Positions 12,655 through 23,814 of a DNA stretch of 64,000 bases are shown piece after piece (position 1 is the first letter of the stretch; each line of letters starts with the position of its first letter). The translations under genes and the position numbers were made by a program. The notes under the pieces were generated by a model. It made no database searches. It was given only the letters and a program-made list of their open reading frames with translations, and was not told the DNA's origin. Source of the DNA: Gigantopelta aegis (lineage: Eukaryota; Mollusca; Gastropoda; Neomphalida; Peltospiridae); NCBI RefSeq assembly GCF_016097555.1, contig NC_054713.1, forward strand, positions 8,664,677 to 8,728,676, written 5' to 3'.

Positions 12655-13270
12655 TCTTTTTTTTGTTGTTGTTGTTTAGCATAAAGTTAATATTTAATTA
12701 TTTCAAACCTCACTAGGACCAGACACAACTTGGATTTATGAAAATTGATACCTTTTACCAAACAAAGTGTAACTAATGTGTAACTTAGCAAAACAAAACA
12801 ACAGAACAAAACAAACAAAAAACAACCTAGAAGAGGGAATGGCTTTAATATTTTAATCTCGCTCACAGCTAGGACCAGCGGTTATTTACGTCGCTGTCGT
12901 CTGCAAGAGTACGAACTAATCAATCGTATTAAATAATGCAAATTGCATTTGTGAGCCTGCACAGATATATGAAAAGGTCACAGGAAGTGCTTTGGTACGC
13001 AGGTCACGATTTTATTTGAGAAACGTGCCTGTCTAGAATCATGCTAGGTGCTGGTATTTACAAACCTCCGTAGAGGATTGCTAAACTGCTTGTCTGAGGT
13101 GTAAAGGAACCCAGGATCGATCGCATTCAGTGGACTCGTGGTTTTCTCCCCGTTTTAACAAGTGCCTCGTGAATGCTACCAACTACTGTGGTATGCACTG
13201 TGCTGTTTGTGGGAAAATGAATATGCTTTTTCACTAGTAGTCGTTGTGAGGCATCGGGCCCCCCTCCCCC
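12655..13270. other. No recognisable feature
   Basis: Mixed-composition sequence. No coding or repeat signal that I can support. Confidence 0.5.
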
Positions 13271-13271
13271 C

Positions 13272-13508
13272 TCTCTGTGTGTGTCTCTCTCTGTCTGTCT
13301 CTCTGTCTCTGTCTCTCTTCTTCTTCTTGCACACTCTCTCTCTCCCTCCCTCTCTCTCTCTTGCTCTTTCTCTCGCTTTCTATCTTGCTCTCCGTCTCTC
13401 TCTCTCTCTTTCATTCATTTGTTCTATCTTTCTTTCTCTCTCTCTCTGTCTCTCTCTCATTCATTTGCTCGCTTGTTCTCTCTCTGTCTCTCTGTCTGTA
13501 TCTGTCGC

Positions 13509-13596
<88 letters not shown>

Positions 13597-13745
13597 ATCA
13601 TTGCAACAGCGGGTTTCCTTCATTCTCTCTCAACGAACTTTCAAATACATTTGTCCCAAAACATTGTTGTATAATTTTCTGTCTACACGATGCAATATTC
13701 GTGGACTTTTGTCTCTCTCTGTCTCTCTGTTTCTGTCTCTCTGTT

Positions 13746-13821
<76 letters not shown>

Positions 13822-13830
13822 TCTGTGTGT
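13272..13830. repeat. Two CT microsatellites
   Basis: Interrupted CT tracts at 13272-13591 and 13713-13830, separated by about 120 bp of ordinary sequence. Long open frames of serine-leucine or arginine-glutamate in all phases are repeat artefacts. Confidence 0.95.
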
Positions 13831-13834
13831 CTGT

Positions 13835-14450
13835 GTGTCTGTCTGCGTGTCTGTGTGTCTCCACCTCATCTCTTTTTCCTCTCCAAAGTGTTGAAAAAGC
13901 CATATAGAAAACACCAAATAACTGTAGTTTGAAATATGCTGACCTGCCGTTAAACATATATTCACTTCCTTTTCCGCGAAGGTTGTTCCCAAAATATTCA
14001 AAGGAAGCTGGGATGGGAAGCCATTGTCTTCGAAATATCCACCACCGATAGAATGCAATTAGATAACTTAAAAACATTTCCAAGGTAGTTTTCAAGTGTC
14101 ACAACGTGCACCAGAAAAAACATTCAACAATCTAGTGACGGAGTCACGGAAATAAGTCGATTTGAAGTACACTTTATTTTTTTTATTTTTTAAAGAAATA
14201 AATCGAATATACTAACTGAACTGCTAGCGACTTAAAAATTTTTTCAAGATCAATGGCTATTTTCTGCATAATGTACAGATGATATACACTGCAAAACGCA
14301 AATTACGCAAATTACGCAAAACGCAAATTATATATACAGTTAAACTACTGTTATAACGAACTGGAAGGGTCCGTAAACATTAATTCTCTGTAGTAATAGT
14401 TCGTTGTACACATTTACAAAAGTCGACCATATTCATTTCAAAAGTCGGTC
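13835..14450. other. No recognisable gene
   Basis: Contains a short tandem 'acgcaaatt' patch (about 14294-14325). Nothing else recognised. Confidence 0.5.

Positions 14451-14453
<3 letters not shown>

Positions 14454-14518
<65 letters not shown>
14454..14518. repeat. TA microsatellite
   Basis: Pure TA run immediately left of a pogo-like terminal repeat. Confidence 0.97.
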
Positions 14519-14521
<3 letters not shown>

Positions 14522-15323
14522 CAGTAGAATCTCGTTGGCTCGACCTCGGAAGGGTCGATCACACCGCAACGCTCGAACCAAAAACGAAGTCTCAAGTTTT
14601 TTGTCCGGTAAGCCCTTATATTAACTGAAGATGGGGTCGAATACGTTCAGAGTCGACTATAAGCCTTCCCGTCTGTGTTATTAGCTATATTTCCCTCGAA
14701 CTGGTGATACATCAAATATCAAATGGAAAACCACCGAAAAGGACCAACAATTGCCGCGCTTGCGTAGTTGGTTATTACAACCTTTGGATTATACTAATTT
14801 AGGTGGAACGAGTTATAGATGGATCGGAGAATCGCGACAATAGCCAAGCAATCCTTTCTTTGCCATACCTGTCATGTTGTGTGTTCAGCCAGCAACTATC
14901 GGTAAAAGTATTTCAAGTACAGCTAGTGTCACGGTGCCTTTTCGATGAACCGTGATACCAATCAAACAATTGGCCTCGGCGGGAAACGTTACTCTGAACA
15001 CGTCTACCAGACCAGTTTTTAATGAAACCAGGGGCGAGGTACTCAGCTGTCATCACTTTAGCAACCACACATTGAATTAATACCGACAAGGGCTTCTGCA
15101 TCACACAATCGGAGTTATTTCTAATAAATCCTTTTACTCTGATATTTTGTTATATAACACATAGATGAAATTTTTAAGTTTGCAGTTACCAAAATAGTAT
15201 TATAACAGGTCGTTTCGCCCTTATTACTAATTCACCCGAGTCATTTTGAACAGGGTTGATTCGTACCTCTAACCGAGTCGTATCGCCCCATGTTTCGATT
15301 TGCACTAATTTTTATTTTGTTAA

Positions 15324-15700
15324 AGGGACATTCCTGAGTTTGTTGCAATTTTTAAGACGTTATCGACTAACAGAGACTTTTTTAACGATTGTAATCAAAT
15401 ATATTTTTCTGCATAAAATATTAGTGGCTGCATATTAAACGTGTTTCTGATCGTTCCAATATTTGTAGTAGGTTAAATTTCATTTTATTTCCTAAAATGT
15501 TATTTTTTCGTACGTACGAAATTATTTGAAGACAAAATCCAGTTTGGGCTTCTTACAAATATCAAGACGACCAGAAACACATTGAATATGCAGACACTGA
15601 TATTCTAAACAAGAAAATATATTTAATATGTAACTTTAATCGTAGAAATATTTTATTAGTCGGAAACATCTTACAATGGAGCAAACTCAGGAATGTCCCT
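15324..15700. mobile_element. TTAA-flanked MITE, family A
   Basis: Copy with ends AGGGACATTCCTGAG and CTCAGGAATGTCCCT, TTAA at 15320-15323 and 15701-15704, in opposite orientation to the 3309 copy. Interior 'cgtacgtacgaaa' marks the centre of the palindrome. Confidence 0.88.
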
Positions 15701-16737
15701 TTAATAAAGTACATTTATTCATTGATTTGTCCTATATCCATTGATTTTTAGATGTCACACATTGCGTGTTTATATTTACAGATAAAAATAATATTATAAT
15801 TTTGTTTATTTCCAGTATCATTTACTCAAGCCATATACATGAAATACGTACAGGCCTTAGATAATATACAGACAATGTATTCACATTAATAATTAATTTA
15901 TGAACAGCCACACTGCATACTACTGATGTGCTGTGGTTTCTTATTAAATATACTACATACCCAGCTGAGGTTAAAACGCCGAGTACGGTATGTTGGTTTC
16001 GCATTAATATCCAAAGACAGAAAATTACCTAATATTTGATAATGAATAATGAATAAACAGAAGAAAAAAATACTTCAAAACTATAATAAATATATTTATT
16101 TTGTGGGGCGAAACGACTCGATACGAATGAGATTTAGGGCGAATAGGACTAAGGGCGAAACAACGCAGAGTTCGAAATGGTTTTAGGGCTACACACTCGG
16201 CCCTAGACGTTTCAGCCCCATAACCCTAGTCGTTTCGGACCCGGATATTGTTGTTTTATAAATCAAATTATGTGTTTTGTTATTAAATTTTATCGTAAGT
16301 ATTGTAATTTCTTTCTCTCGTTTTCTTTCTTTCTTTCTTTCTCTCTTTTTGTGATTATTATTATTTTTTTTTAATTGAACATAATATCCGAGTGTTAAAG
16401 AATAAATAAGAGCCAACCAACCAAAACTGTATTTAGCTTTGATAATCCAAAAATGAAAATGAACGGATTTTCTTGTTTGTGTAAATACAATTTAATAAAT
16501 TGCAATAAATTGTTTTGCATTTGTTCTACTTAATTATATTTCCGCTTGAATCGTTAGTGAAACAATGTTAAAATATAATATACAAACATGAAAGTCTAAA
16601 CATTTTTCACTTCCTTATTTTATCACCATATCATTTATCAGTGATATTCTACATGAACGCGATGCCGTACATGTTTATGTGTGTATATGTGTGCGTGTCA
16701 CGGTGTATAATATGTATGTAGGCCTATTGTATGTATG

Positions 16738-16782
16738 CACGCGCGCGCGCGCGTGTGTGTGTGTGTGTGTACGCGCGCGCGC
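16738..16782. repeat. CG/TG/CG alternating purine-pyrimidine tract
   Basis: CG run, TG run, CG run: a 45-bp uninterrupted alternating purine-pyrimidine block with Z-DNA potential. Confidence 0.85.
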
Positions 16783-17107
16783 AATGAATGTTATTCGACA
16801 AATTAATGTTACAAATTTGTATTGTATTTATATTATTACCGGTGTATGTGACCATCTAAAGTGTTACTATACCAATTACAGCATATATCTGTATACACGA
16901 ACACTAGATCGCAGTATATTGCATTAAGGGCCGAAACGGTTTGGGGCCGAACATGTACTGGGGCCGAAACGTCCTGACACCTATCTAATTCAACTTTCTA
17001 ACTGATGTTACGGAAATATCTGATGTTGACCGAATGGTTCGGTCGAACTACCCGATGGGTCGAACACTTTCTCGAGCACCGATGGGGTTCGAGCCAACGA
17101 GATTCAA

Positions 17108-17111
<4 letters not shown>

Positions 17112-17140
<29 letters not shown>

Positions 17141-17141
17141 A
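17112..17141. repeat. TA microsatellite
   Basis: Pure TA run between a pogo-like end and the GGGCA array. Confidence 0.95.
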
Positions 17142-18300
17142 CAGGACGGGACGGGGCAGGGCAGGGCAGGGCAGGGCAGGGCAGGGCAACTCAGGATAGG
17201 AGGATAGGATAGGACAGAGCAGGGCAGGGCAGGGCAGGGCAGGGCAGGGCAGGGCAGGGCAGGGCAGGGCAGGGCAGGGCAGGGCAGGGCAGGGCAGGAT
17301 AGGATAGGACAGAGCAGGACAGGGCAGGGCAGGGCAGGGCAGGAGAGGGCAGGACAGGAAAGGCAGGACAGGAGAGGGCAGGACAGGGCAGGACAACTCA
17401 GGATAGGGCAGGGCAGGACAACTCAGGATAGGGCAGGGCAGGACAACTCAGGATAGGATAGGGCAGGGAAGGGAAGGACAGGGCAGGGCAGGGCAGGTCA
17501 GGGCAGGGCAGAGCAGAGCAGGATAGGACAGAGCAGGGCAGGGCAGGACAGGGCAGGACAACTCAGGATAGGGCCTGGCAGGACAACTCAGGATAGGATA
17601 GGGCAGGACAGGGCAGGGCAGGGCAGAGCAGGGCAGGGCAGGGCAGGGCAGGGCAGGAGAGGGCAGGACAACTCATGATAGGATAGGGCAGGGCAGGGCA
17701 GGATAGGATAGGATAGAGCGGGGCAGGGCAGGAGAGGGCAGGACAGGGCAGGGCAGGGCAGGATAGGATAGGACAGAGCAGGGCAGGAGAGGGCAGGACA
17801 GGAAAGGCAGGACAGGAGAGGGCAGGACAGGGCAGGACAACTCAGGATAGGGCAGGCAGGACAACTCAGGATAGGATAGGGCAGGGCAGGGCATGGCAGG
17901 GCAGGGCAGGGCAAGGCAGGGCAGGGCAGGATAGGATAGGACAGAGCAGGGCAGGGCAGGAGAGGGCAGGACAGGGCAGGACAACTCAGGATAGGGCAGG
18001 GCAGGACAACTCAGGATAGGATAGGGCAGGGCAGGGCAGGGCAGGGCAGGGCAGGGCAGGGCAGGGCAGGATAGGACAGAGCAGGGCAGGGCAGGACAGG
18101 ACAACTCAGGATAGGGCCTGGCAGGACAACTCAGGATAGGATAGGGCAGGGCAGGGCAGGGCAGGGCAGGGCAAGACAGAGCAGGGCAGGACAGGGCAGG
18201 GCAGGGCAGGGCAGGGCAGGGCAGGGCAGGGCGGGATAGCTCAGGATAGGATAGGACAGGATAAGACAGGACATGGCAGCTCAGGTGGGACGGGACGAGA
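17142..18300. repeat. GGGCA pentanucleotide minisatellite
   Basis: More than 1.1 kb of 5-bp units, mainly GGGCA with GGACA, GGATA, GAGCA and ACTCA variants. The variants recur in longer blocks (for example ggacaactcaggata several times), so larger-unit duplication has also occurred. The right end degenerates into GGGAC and GACGG units. Closely spaced G triplets give strong quadruplex potential on the + strand. The - strand open frames (PALPC repeats) are repeat artefacts. Confidence 0.95.
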
Positions 18301-19013
18301 CAGGACAGGACGAGACAGGACGGGACAGCTCTGGACCGGTCAGTCCGGGAAGAAACGTGACGGGACGTGACGGGACAAGACTGGACACAATACAACCATC
18401 GCTCTTAAAACCGTCGTAGTACTGCTCATGACATTTGAAAAGATGACGTCAAGTACTGGGGAAAAAAACATAACTGTGATTTGGATCTTTTTTGAGATTA
18501 TCAGTGGAGCAAACATTTCCGTTAATATGCATGTCTTGTAAAGTTGTACGGTTTATTATGTCAAGGCTTAATTTTATCCGGGCAGTGGATTTGTCGGGAT
18601 TACTGATCTCATTCGTACATCGATAATAAAATGAATGTGTTTATTTTAAGATTTCCTTTCGCAATCTACGTTACTCCATTGCAATTACATGTGGGAAACA
18701 AACAGTAGACGTCAGCATTGTGTAATCTATAATTATTATGGGGGTTTTTAAACTATATTTTCAAAGGGAAACCTTTAGAATGTTGTGGACATGTCTCTGC
18801 CGTGTGTAATTTGTTGTCATTACGGTAATTTACCATATATGGATTACATGAGAGAATAAACCCGTTATATGATATAAATTAGTATTATTCAATTTGGTTA
18901 ACAGCAAGGGATCTTTTCTTTACATTTTCCGAAAGATATATCCTCCCAGTGTAATAAATAGCATTCTGATCACAAAAGAAAAAAAAAATCCGGAGAAAAA
19001 GAAAGAAAATATC
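18301..19013. other. Mostly unassigned sequence
   Basis: After the degenerate end of the GGGAC repeats there is AT-rich sequence with a tiny SINE-body remnant (cagcaagggatctttt near 18901). No gene recognised. Confidence 0.45.
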
Positions 19014-19243
19014 TAATGCTAGGTTTCGACTGCCATTTGGCATGACGAAGTTGGCCAACGCAACGGTTGCGTTGTAATTTTCGCCCAACTGCCAACAACT
19101 AATCGATCGTAGAAGACGTATACGACGGGAGTCGAGTTGTAAGAGTGCTCAGACAAGCAAATGGACAGTCGTAGAAGTCGTGAGAACAGAAGTTGGCTAA
19201 CTTTGTCGTGGTAGTTGGTAGTCTAAGCCTTGCATAGCGAAAG
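19014..19243. mobile_element. Inverted-repeat element, family D
   Basis: Starts 'ctaatgctaggtttcgac' and ends 'ggtagtctaagccttgca', an inverted pair. 'cgacttctac' / 'gtagaagtcg' and 'gttggcc' / 'ggccaac' motifs recur inside. A second copy lies at 40511-40733. Confidence 0.65.
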
Positions 19244-19284
19244 GGGATTTACGACGAAACACCGTGGATTCTTCTTCTACTCGA

Positions 19285-20485
19285 GAGGGATCTAACTCAG
19301 CTGGTAGAGAGCTCGTTTGAGGTGTTGATGTCTTAGGATCGAACCACCTCAGTGCTAAATTAATATACACTTTTTTAATTGCTCAAAATTTCAAATTACC
19401 TGCATATTTAGAAAAATGGAAGGATTTAAGTTTTAATGTATCATGGAAGCCGATTTGGACATCCATTCATTATTGTAATACATCTTCTGAATTCATTGAT
19501 TGGGATTTTAAAATAGCGCATAATATTATTTTTACATATTGTAAATTGTATAAATATGGTAAAGATTTGTCCAGTCAGTGTCCAGTTTGCATGGAAGATG
19601 ATGAAGATTTGTGTCATATGTTTTTATATTGTGATGAACTGTATGACTTATTATCAATCTTTCATGAAATGTGTATTGTAATGTTTCAGAAAACGGGGTT
19701 TTCTTTATTTATAACAGCTAAAAATATTATCACTATTTGGTTGTTATGTTAGAATACAAAATTGTCCATATGATTTCTTAAACATTATATTGTCAATTTA
19801 TAGAATATCAGTTTTTAAAAGACGTGTAATAGCTGAATCAAGAGGGTCAAATATCAATCTTGTTAGGGTTTTTTAAGCACTACGTGCGTCAGTTCTTTGG
19901 ATTACTTCTTAATCAATATCGTTTTCAAAATAAACTTTCTGTTTTTACTAATAAATATATTAAGGATAATAGGTTCCTTGACTTGAATGATGATGTATTA
20001 ATCTTTAAATATCCTCTTAATAATTAGTATTAGCAGTCAATATTACTCAAGACTTTATAAGAAATGTATAAACTTTTAAATAATTATACAAGTGTGCTTG
20101 GTGTTTTTTGTGTGTGTGGGTTTTTAAAACATTTTTATTATATACATGTTATATTTATGTATGTATTATGTTGATGTGGCAATATCGAGGTTTATCTGTA
20201 AATAAAAAGATAAATAAAAGCTCGTTTGAGGTGCTGACGTCTTAGGATCGAACCACTTCAGTGGACTCTTTGTTTTTTTGTGGATATTTTTGTGTGTGTA
20301 GATTTAGTTTTTTATACCATCCCAAACAGTGCCCCATTACTGATATATCAAAGACCGTGGTGTGTGCTGTCATGTATGTGGGGAAAGTACCTGTAAAAGA
20401 TCCACTGAAGCTGATGGAGAATGTCGTGGGTTTCATCTAAAATTTTGTGTCAAAAACTGCTTGACATCTAATAGTAGATGAACGG
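19285..20485 (+). mobile_element. SINE with head D / tail 2, interrupted by a LINE
   Basis: The tRNA-like head 'actcagctggtagagagc' (A box) and 'taggatcgaacc' (B box) is at 19295-19354. The rest of the element, the shared body 'tatatcaaagaccgtgg' and a decayed tail 2, resumes at 20264. The split is explained by the LINE at 19355-20219 and its 44-bp TSD. Confidence 0.8.
19355..20219 (+). pseudogene. LINE 3' end with 44-bp target-site duplication
   Basis: 5'-truncated LINE. The reading frame is open from the left junction to 19752 and encodes the C-terminal zinc-knuckle region (C-P-V-C-M...C-H-M-F-L-Y-C, CX2C...HX4C). Homology-like text continues in other frames to about 20028 (for example LSIYRISVFKRRV, then KHYVRQFFGLLLNQ), which implies at least two frameshifts. 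The 3' end is AAATAAAAAGATAAATAAAA. Flanks 19311-19354 and 20220-20263 are direct repeats of 44 bp with three mismatches. It differs clearly from the LINE at 10.9 kb. Confidence 0.85.
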
Positions 20486-20862
20486 GCCTCGGTGGCGTCG
20501 TGGTTAGGCCATCGGTCTACAGACTGGTAGGTACTGGGTTCGGATCCCAGTCGAGACATGCGGTTTTTAATCCAGATACCGACTCCAAACACTGAATGAG
20601 TGCTCCGCAAGGCTCAATGGGTTGGTGTAAACCACTTGGTTCAACAAGGCAATGGTTTGTGCTATCCTGTCTGTGGCAAGCGCAAATAAAAGATCCCTTG
20701 CTACCTGTCGTAAAAGAGTAGCCTATGTGGCGACAGCGGGTTTCCTCTAAAAAAAACAGAGTCAGAATGACCATATGTTTGACGTCCAATAGCCGATGAT
20801 AAGATTAAAAAAAAGTCAATGTGCTCTAGTGACGTGGTTAAATAAAACAAACTTTACTTTTC
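20484..20862 (+). mobile_element. SINE, head B / tail 2
   Basis: Complete head B joined to the common body and to tail 2 (gtcaatgtgctctagtgacg), not tail 1. A small internal deletion removes the 'gaccagtgatccataac' stretch. It abuts the 121-bp satellite. Confidence 0.9.
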
Positions 20863-20874
20863 CAATAATATACA

Positions 20875-22690
20875 GAGGATAATTCATGTTTTTGTCAAAT
20901 ATGGTTTATATCTCATCGAGTGAAGTTTGCAATGATATCTCACAAGCCATAACATTGGTTACCTGGTCATCACCTAGGACCAGCCAGTCGTATATGAGGA
21001 TAATTCATGTTTTTGTCAAATATGGCTTATATCTCATCGAGTGAAGTTTGCAATGATATCTCACAAGCCATAACATTGGTTACCTGGTCATCACCTAGGA
21101 CCAGCCAGTCGTATATGAGGATAATTCATGTTTTGGTCAAATATGGTTTATATCTCATCGAGTGAAGTTTGCAATGATATCTCACAAGCCATAACATTGG
21201 TTACCTGGTCATCACCTAGGACCAGCCAGTCGTATATGAGGATAATTCATGTTTTTGTCAAATATGGCTTATATCTCATCGAGTGAAGTTTGCAATCATA
21301 TCTCACAAGTCATGACATTGGCCACCTGATCATCACCTAGGACCAGCCAGTCGTATATGAGGATAATTCATGTTTTTGTCAAATATGGCTTATATCTCAT
21401 CGAGTGAAGTTTGCAATCATATCTCACAAGTCATGACATTGGCCACCTGATCATCACCTAGGATCAGTCAGTCGTATATGAGGATAATTCATGTTTTTGT
21501 CAAATATGGCTTATATCTCATCGAGTGAAGTTTGCAATCATATCTCACAAGTCATGACATTGGCCACCTGATCATCACCTAGGATCAGTCAGTCGTATAT
21601 GAGGATAATTCATGTTTTTGTCAAATATGGCTTATATCTCATCGAGTGAAGTTTGCAATCATATCTCACAAGTCATGACATTGGCCACCTGATCATCACC
21701 TAGGACCAGCCAGTCGTATATGAGGATAATTCATGTTTTTGTCAAATATGGCTTATATCTCATCGAGTGAAGTTTGCAATCATATCTCACAAGTCATGAC
21801 ATTGGCCACCTGATCATCACCTAGGATCAGTCAGTCGTATATGAGGATAATTCATGTTTTTGTCAAATATGGCTTATATCTCATCGAGTGAAGTTTGCAA
21901 TCATATCTCACAAGTCATGACATTGGTCACCTGGTCATCACCTAGGACCAGCCAGTCGTATATGAGGATAATTCATGTTTTTGTCAAATATGGCTTATAT
22001 CTCATCGAGTGAAGTTTGCAATCATATCTCACAAGTCATGACATTGGCCACCTGATCATCACCTAGGATCAGTCAGTCGTATATGAGGATAATTCATGTT
22101 TTTGTCAAATATGGCTTATATCTCATCGAGTGAAGTTTGCAATCATATCTCACAAGTCATGACATTGGCCACCTGATCATCACCTAGGATCAGTCAGTCG
22201 TATATGAGGATAATTCATGTTTTTGTCAAATATGGCTTATATCTCATCGAGTGAAGTTTGCAATCATATCTCACAAGTCATGACATTGGCCACCTGATCA
22301 TCACCTAGGACCAGCCAGTCGTATATGAGGATAATTCATGTTTTTGTCAAATATGGCTTATATCTCATCGAGTGAAGTTTGCAATCATATCTCACAAGTC
22401 ATGACATTGGCCACCTGATCATCACCTAGGATCAGTCAGTCGTATATGAGGATAATTCATGTTTTTGTCAAATATGGCTTATATCTCATCGAGTGAAGTT
22501 TGCAATCATATCTCACAAGTCATGACATTGGTCACCTGGTCATCACCTAGGACCAGCCAGTCGTATATGAGGATAATTCATGTTTTTGTCAAATATGGTT
22601 TATATCTCATCGAGTGAAGTTTGCAATCATATCTCACAAGTCATGACATTGGCCACCTGATCATCACCTAGGATCAGCCAGTCGTATATC
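20875..22690. repeat. 121-bp satellite array, 15 units
   Basis: Period is exactly 121 bp (unit landmark 'gataattcatg' at 20878, 20999, 21120, 21241 and so on). Diagnostic sites (ggaccagccag or ggatcagtcag; ccacctgatc or tcacctggtc) sort the units into types. Units 1-3 carry 'gccataacattggttac'. Units 5-9 and 10-14 have the same five-type order, so a 605-bp higher-order repeat occurs twice. Ends: SINE tail on the left, head-C SINE fragment on the right. Confidence 0.96.
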
Positions 22691-22905
22691 TTGAAAGTAG
22701 GTGTAATGGCCTTACCTCTACCCATGAAGCCATTAAAACTAGCATCTGGCACTCATTTGTAGTTATTTTCGTGCTTGCCTATATACAATTACGGTTCAAG
22801 CACGCTGTCCTAGGCACACACTTCAGCTATCTGGACCGTCTGTTCTGGACAGTGGGTAATTAGTGATTAGTGATAAAAAAAAGAGTCGGTGTAGTGGCCT
22901 AAGGA
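22691..22905 (-). mobile_element. SINE, head C, rearranged fragment
   Basis: Contains head-proximal 'gtgtaatggccttac' text first, then the 3' part 'ttttcgtgcttgcctat' and 'ggttcaagcacgctgtcc' again. The order shows an internal rearrangement or two overlapping fragments. Confidence 0.7.
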
Positions 22906-23029
22906 TAATATAAAATTGATTAGCAACTACTGTTTAATGTTTTGCAATCGTGTAACGATTTTTGAAGGTTGCGTAGCGAATCGCGACATCATACTGAACA
23001 AAATGCCCCCTGTTATTATTTCCCAACTG

Positions 23030-23175
23030 AGTCAATAAAACTCACCCTGGAAGACATCAGATATCGGGATGCGAACCCAGTACCTACCAGCCATAAAGCC
23101 AATGCGCTATCAAAGTCAGGGTCTCTTATAACTCCTAAAACATCGTCGAGAGATATGATAATTCATAACGGTCAT
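23030..23175 (-). repeat. tRNA-like repeat E
   Basis: 'tgcgaacccagtacctacc' followed by 'gtcagggtctcttataac' and 'aattcataacggtcat'. The same combination occurs at 26.78-26.97 kb, so a head-C-like tRNA region is joined to a different 5' sequence in both. Confidence 0.55.
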
Positions 23176-23302
23176 TTCAATTCAACTTATTTTCGTGCTT
23201 AATCCAATTAAGGTTTAAGCACGCTGTTCTGGGCACACACCTCAGCTATCTGAGCTGTCTGTCCAGCACAGTGAGTTAATTGTGTTAGTTGTTAGGTCTC
23301 AC
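23176..23302 (-). mobile_element. SINE, head C, 3' half
   Basis: 'caacttattttcgtgc' through 'gctgtctgtccagcac'; the tRNA head is absent. Confidence 0.8.
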
Positions 23303-23814
23303 TACACAGATCACTTCCGGGTGAGAGTTCATTGATCACGGTCCACTATATTTCCTAATTGTGACATATGTTGTGGTTCACATATTCATTTCTAGGGATT
23401 GGGGAAGAATTAAAACAATATGTATGTTTAATGGTAAGCCTTCTGGCTGTATTTGGCCCATGTTATTTTGTAATATTGTGCACTGACCTTTTGGGACATG
23501 GGTGTATAGCGCAAGAAACAGCCGGAGTGAATCGGTTAATGAACCACCTGTTCGGACCAGTACTACAGCCAGATGCGGTCATTTAGCAAAATAAAAATTG
23601 AGACGGAAATGTTCTCAATTTTGGAGTGACAATAAATGCTTACATATTGTATGTTCGCAGTGGTGTATGTTGTTAGTGCCAACGAAAACCCGTTCTATTG
23701 GCAATCTTCATTTGAAGTTACAGTGTCTGGTTACCATATAATAATATCATGCACAAATATGAAATAAAAGTTCAAATGCACTTTAAAAAAATTCGTGTGT
23801 GTTCGCTATGAACG
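23303..23814. other. Unassigned
   Basis: Includes a 72-codon frame (23368-23586) with no recognised signature. No splice or domain evidence that would support a gene. Confidence 0.4.

Larger units (their letters stand above)
14521..17111. mobile_element. Possible pogo/Tigger-like element (inverted ends about 2.6 kb apart)
   Basis: The left end CAGTAGAATCTCGTTGGCTCGA (14521-14542) sits directly after a TA run. An inverted CAGTTGAATCTCGTTGGC end finishes at about 17111, directly before another TA run. pogo/Tigger elements have ends of this CAGT-GAATCTCG type and insert at TA. No transposase frame is visible in between. The interior holds a family-A MITE and repeated 'gggcgaaacgac' motifs. The ends could belong to one decayed non-autonomous element or to two fragments. 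Confidence 0.5.

Noticed and set aside
16998-18395. PALPC-repeat proteins on the - strand of the GGGCA array
   Set aside because: A five-base repeat cycles through all frames without stops; the protein is a by-product of the repeat.
20875-22690. CRISPR-like array
   Set aside because: Units are contiguous 121-bp repeats without unique spacers, in a eukaryotic genome.
23368-23586. 72-codon frame next to the hAT-like element
   Set aside because: Not related to any transposase motif I know and lies outside the element's terminal repeats.
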